DNA from: an uncultured Parabacteroides sp.
GTDB taxonomy: Bacteria; Bacteroidota; Bacteroidia; Bacteroidales; Tannerellaceae
Length of the DNA: 5,790 nt
Assembly (NCBI RefSeq): GCF_902493135.1
Contig: NZ_CABUOD010000086.1
Location: 1 to 5,790 of the forward strand
Direction: 5' to 3'
Position numbers and translations under genes: made by a program
In this document: in pieces, positions 5,673 to 5,790 of the stretch
How the letters are laid out: the number at the start of each line of letters is the position of its first letter
Numbering within the stretch: the stretch's first letter is position 1
The notes under the pieces: generated by a model
What the model was told of the DNA's origin: nothing
The model's database searches: none
What the model saw: only the letters and a program-made list of their open reading frames with translations

Positions 5673-5740
5673 ATTCATGTTTTTATATAGTATCACCGCA
5701 GAGAAAATTATTCTATTGGCTCATATCCTTAAACATGAAT
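5673..5740. repeat. 10-bp inverted repeat upstream of znuA
   Basis: ATTCATGTTT at 5673-5682 and its exact reverse complement AAACATGAAT at 5731-5740 are separated by 48 bp. The arms do not extend further on either side. The left arm sits 21 bp upstream of the znuA -7 box, where an activator or repressor could act. The spacing is too long for a terminator hairpin; paired operator sites are possible, but a chance match in AT-rich DNA cannot be excluded. Confidence 0.35.
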
Positions 5741-5790
5741 CTTGTGAAAATAAATTTGTTTTCGCCTTTCCTATATATAATATTTGCCTA

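Larger units (their letters stand above)
5619..5790. other. Non-coding region upstream of znuA
   Basis: AT-rich DNA with no supported gene. It contains the znuA promoter (5644-5651) and an inverted repeat (5673-5682 / 5731-5740). A + strand TAAATTTG at 5751-5758 matches the Bacteroidetes -7 pattern and might serve a rightward gene beyond the window, but I found no matching -33 element, so I do not list it as a promoter. Confidence 0.5.

Overview
The window looks like chromosomal DNA of a Bacteroidales bacterium (Bacteroides/Parabacteroides type; genus is inference). The support is Bacteroidetes-style -7 promoter boxes (TAnnTTTG), A-rich start-codon contexts without Shine-Dalgarno sites, moderate GC with AT-rich intergenic DNA, and gene families common in this order. 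Six complete genes plus one small membrane-protein gene are visible. There are no RNA genes, mobile elements or CRISPR arrays.

Left half, + strand (219-2736): three consecutive paralogues encode secreted proteins of the DUF2807 / 'head GIN domain' family. Each has a cleavable signal peptide, an N-terminal beta-rich segment and eight short glycine-rich repeats about 18-21 residues apart, as expected for a beta-solenoid. Genes 1 and 2 are 20 bp apart and probably co-transcribed. Gene 3 follows a 65-bp gap. Upstream of gene 1 and again upstream of gene 3 lies the same bipartite motif, TGYAACC, then 15-16 nt, then CGTCYATAA, at nearly the same distance from the start codon. It resembles an ECF sigma-factor promoter, so the set may be an envelope-stress-type regulon. 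This is the most interesting signal in the window.

Right half, - strand (2739-5618, read right to left): a tight cluster encodes a zinc-type ABC substrate-binding lipoprotein (ZnuA-like), its ATPase (ZnuC-like, 17-nt overlap), a 66-residue two-helix membrane protein resembling PLDc_N (8-nt overlap), and an extended-SDR NAD(P)-dependent epimerase/dehydratase (25-bp gap). A good -7 box lies just upstream of the corrected ZnuA start. The permease of the transporter is not in the window. The two blocks converge with only 2 bp between stop codons.

Edges: at the left a strong divergent promoter (- strand, -7 at 60-67) drives an unseen gene beyond position 1, with a leader that has no ATG inside the window. 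At the right, 5619-5790 is non-coding and holds the ZnuA promoter and a perfect 10-bp inverted repeat with a 48-bp spacer. I see no clear evidence of a wholly new defence or mobile system. The candidates for novelty are the tandem GIN cassette with its twin promoters and the permease-less zinc operon.
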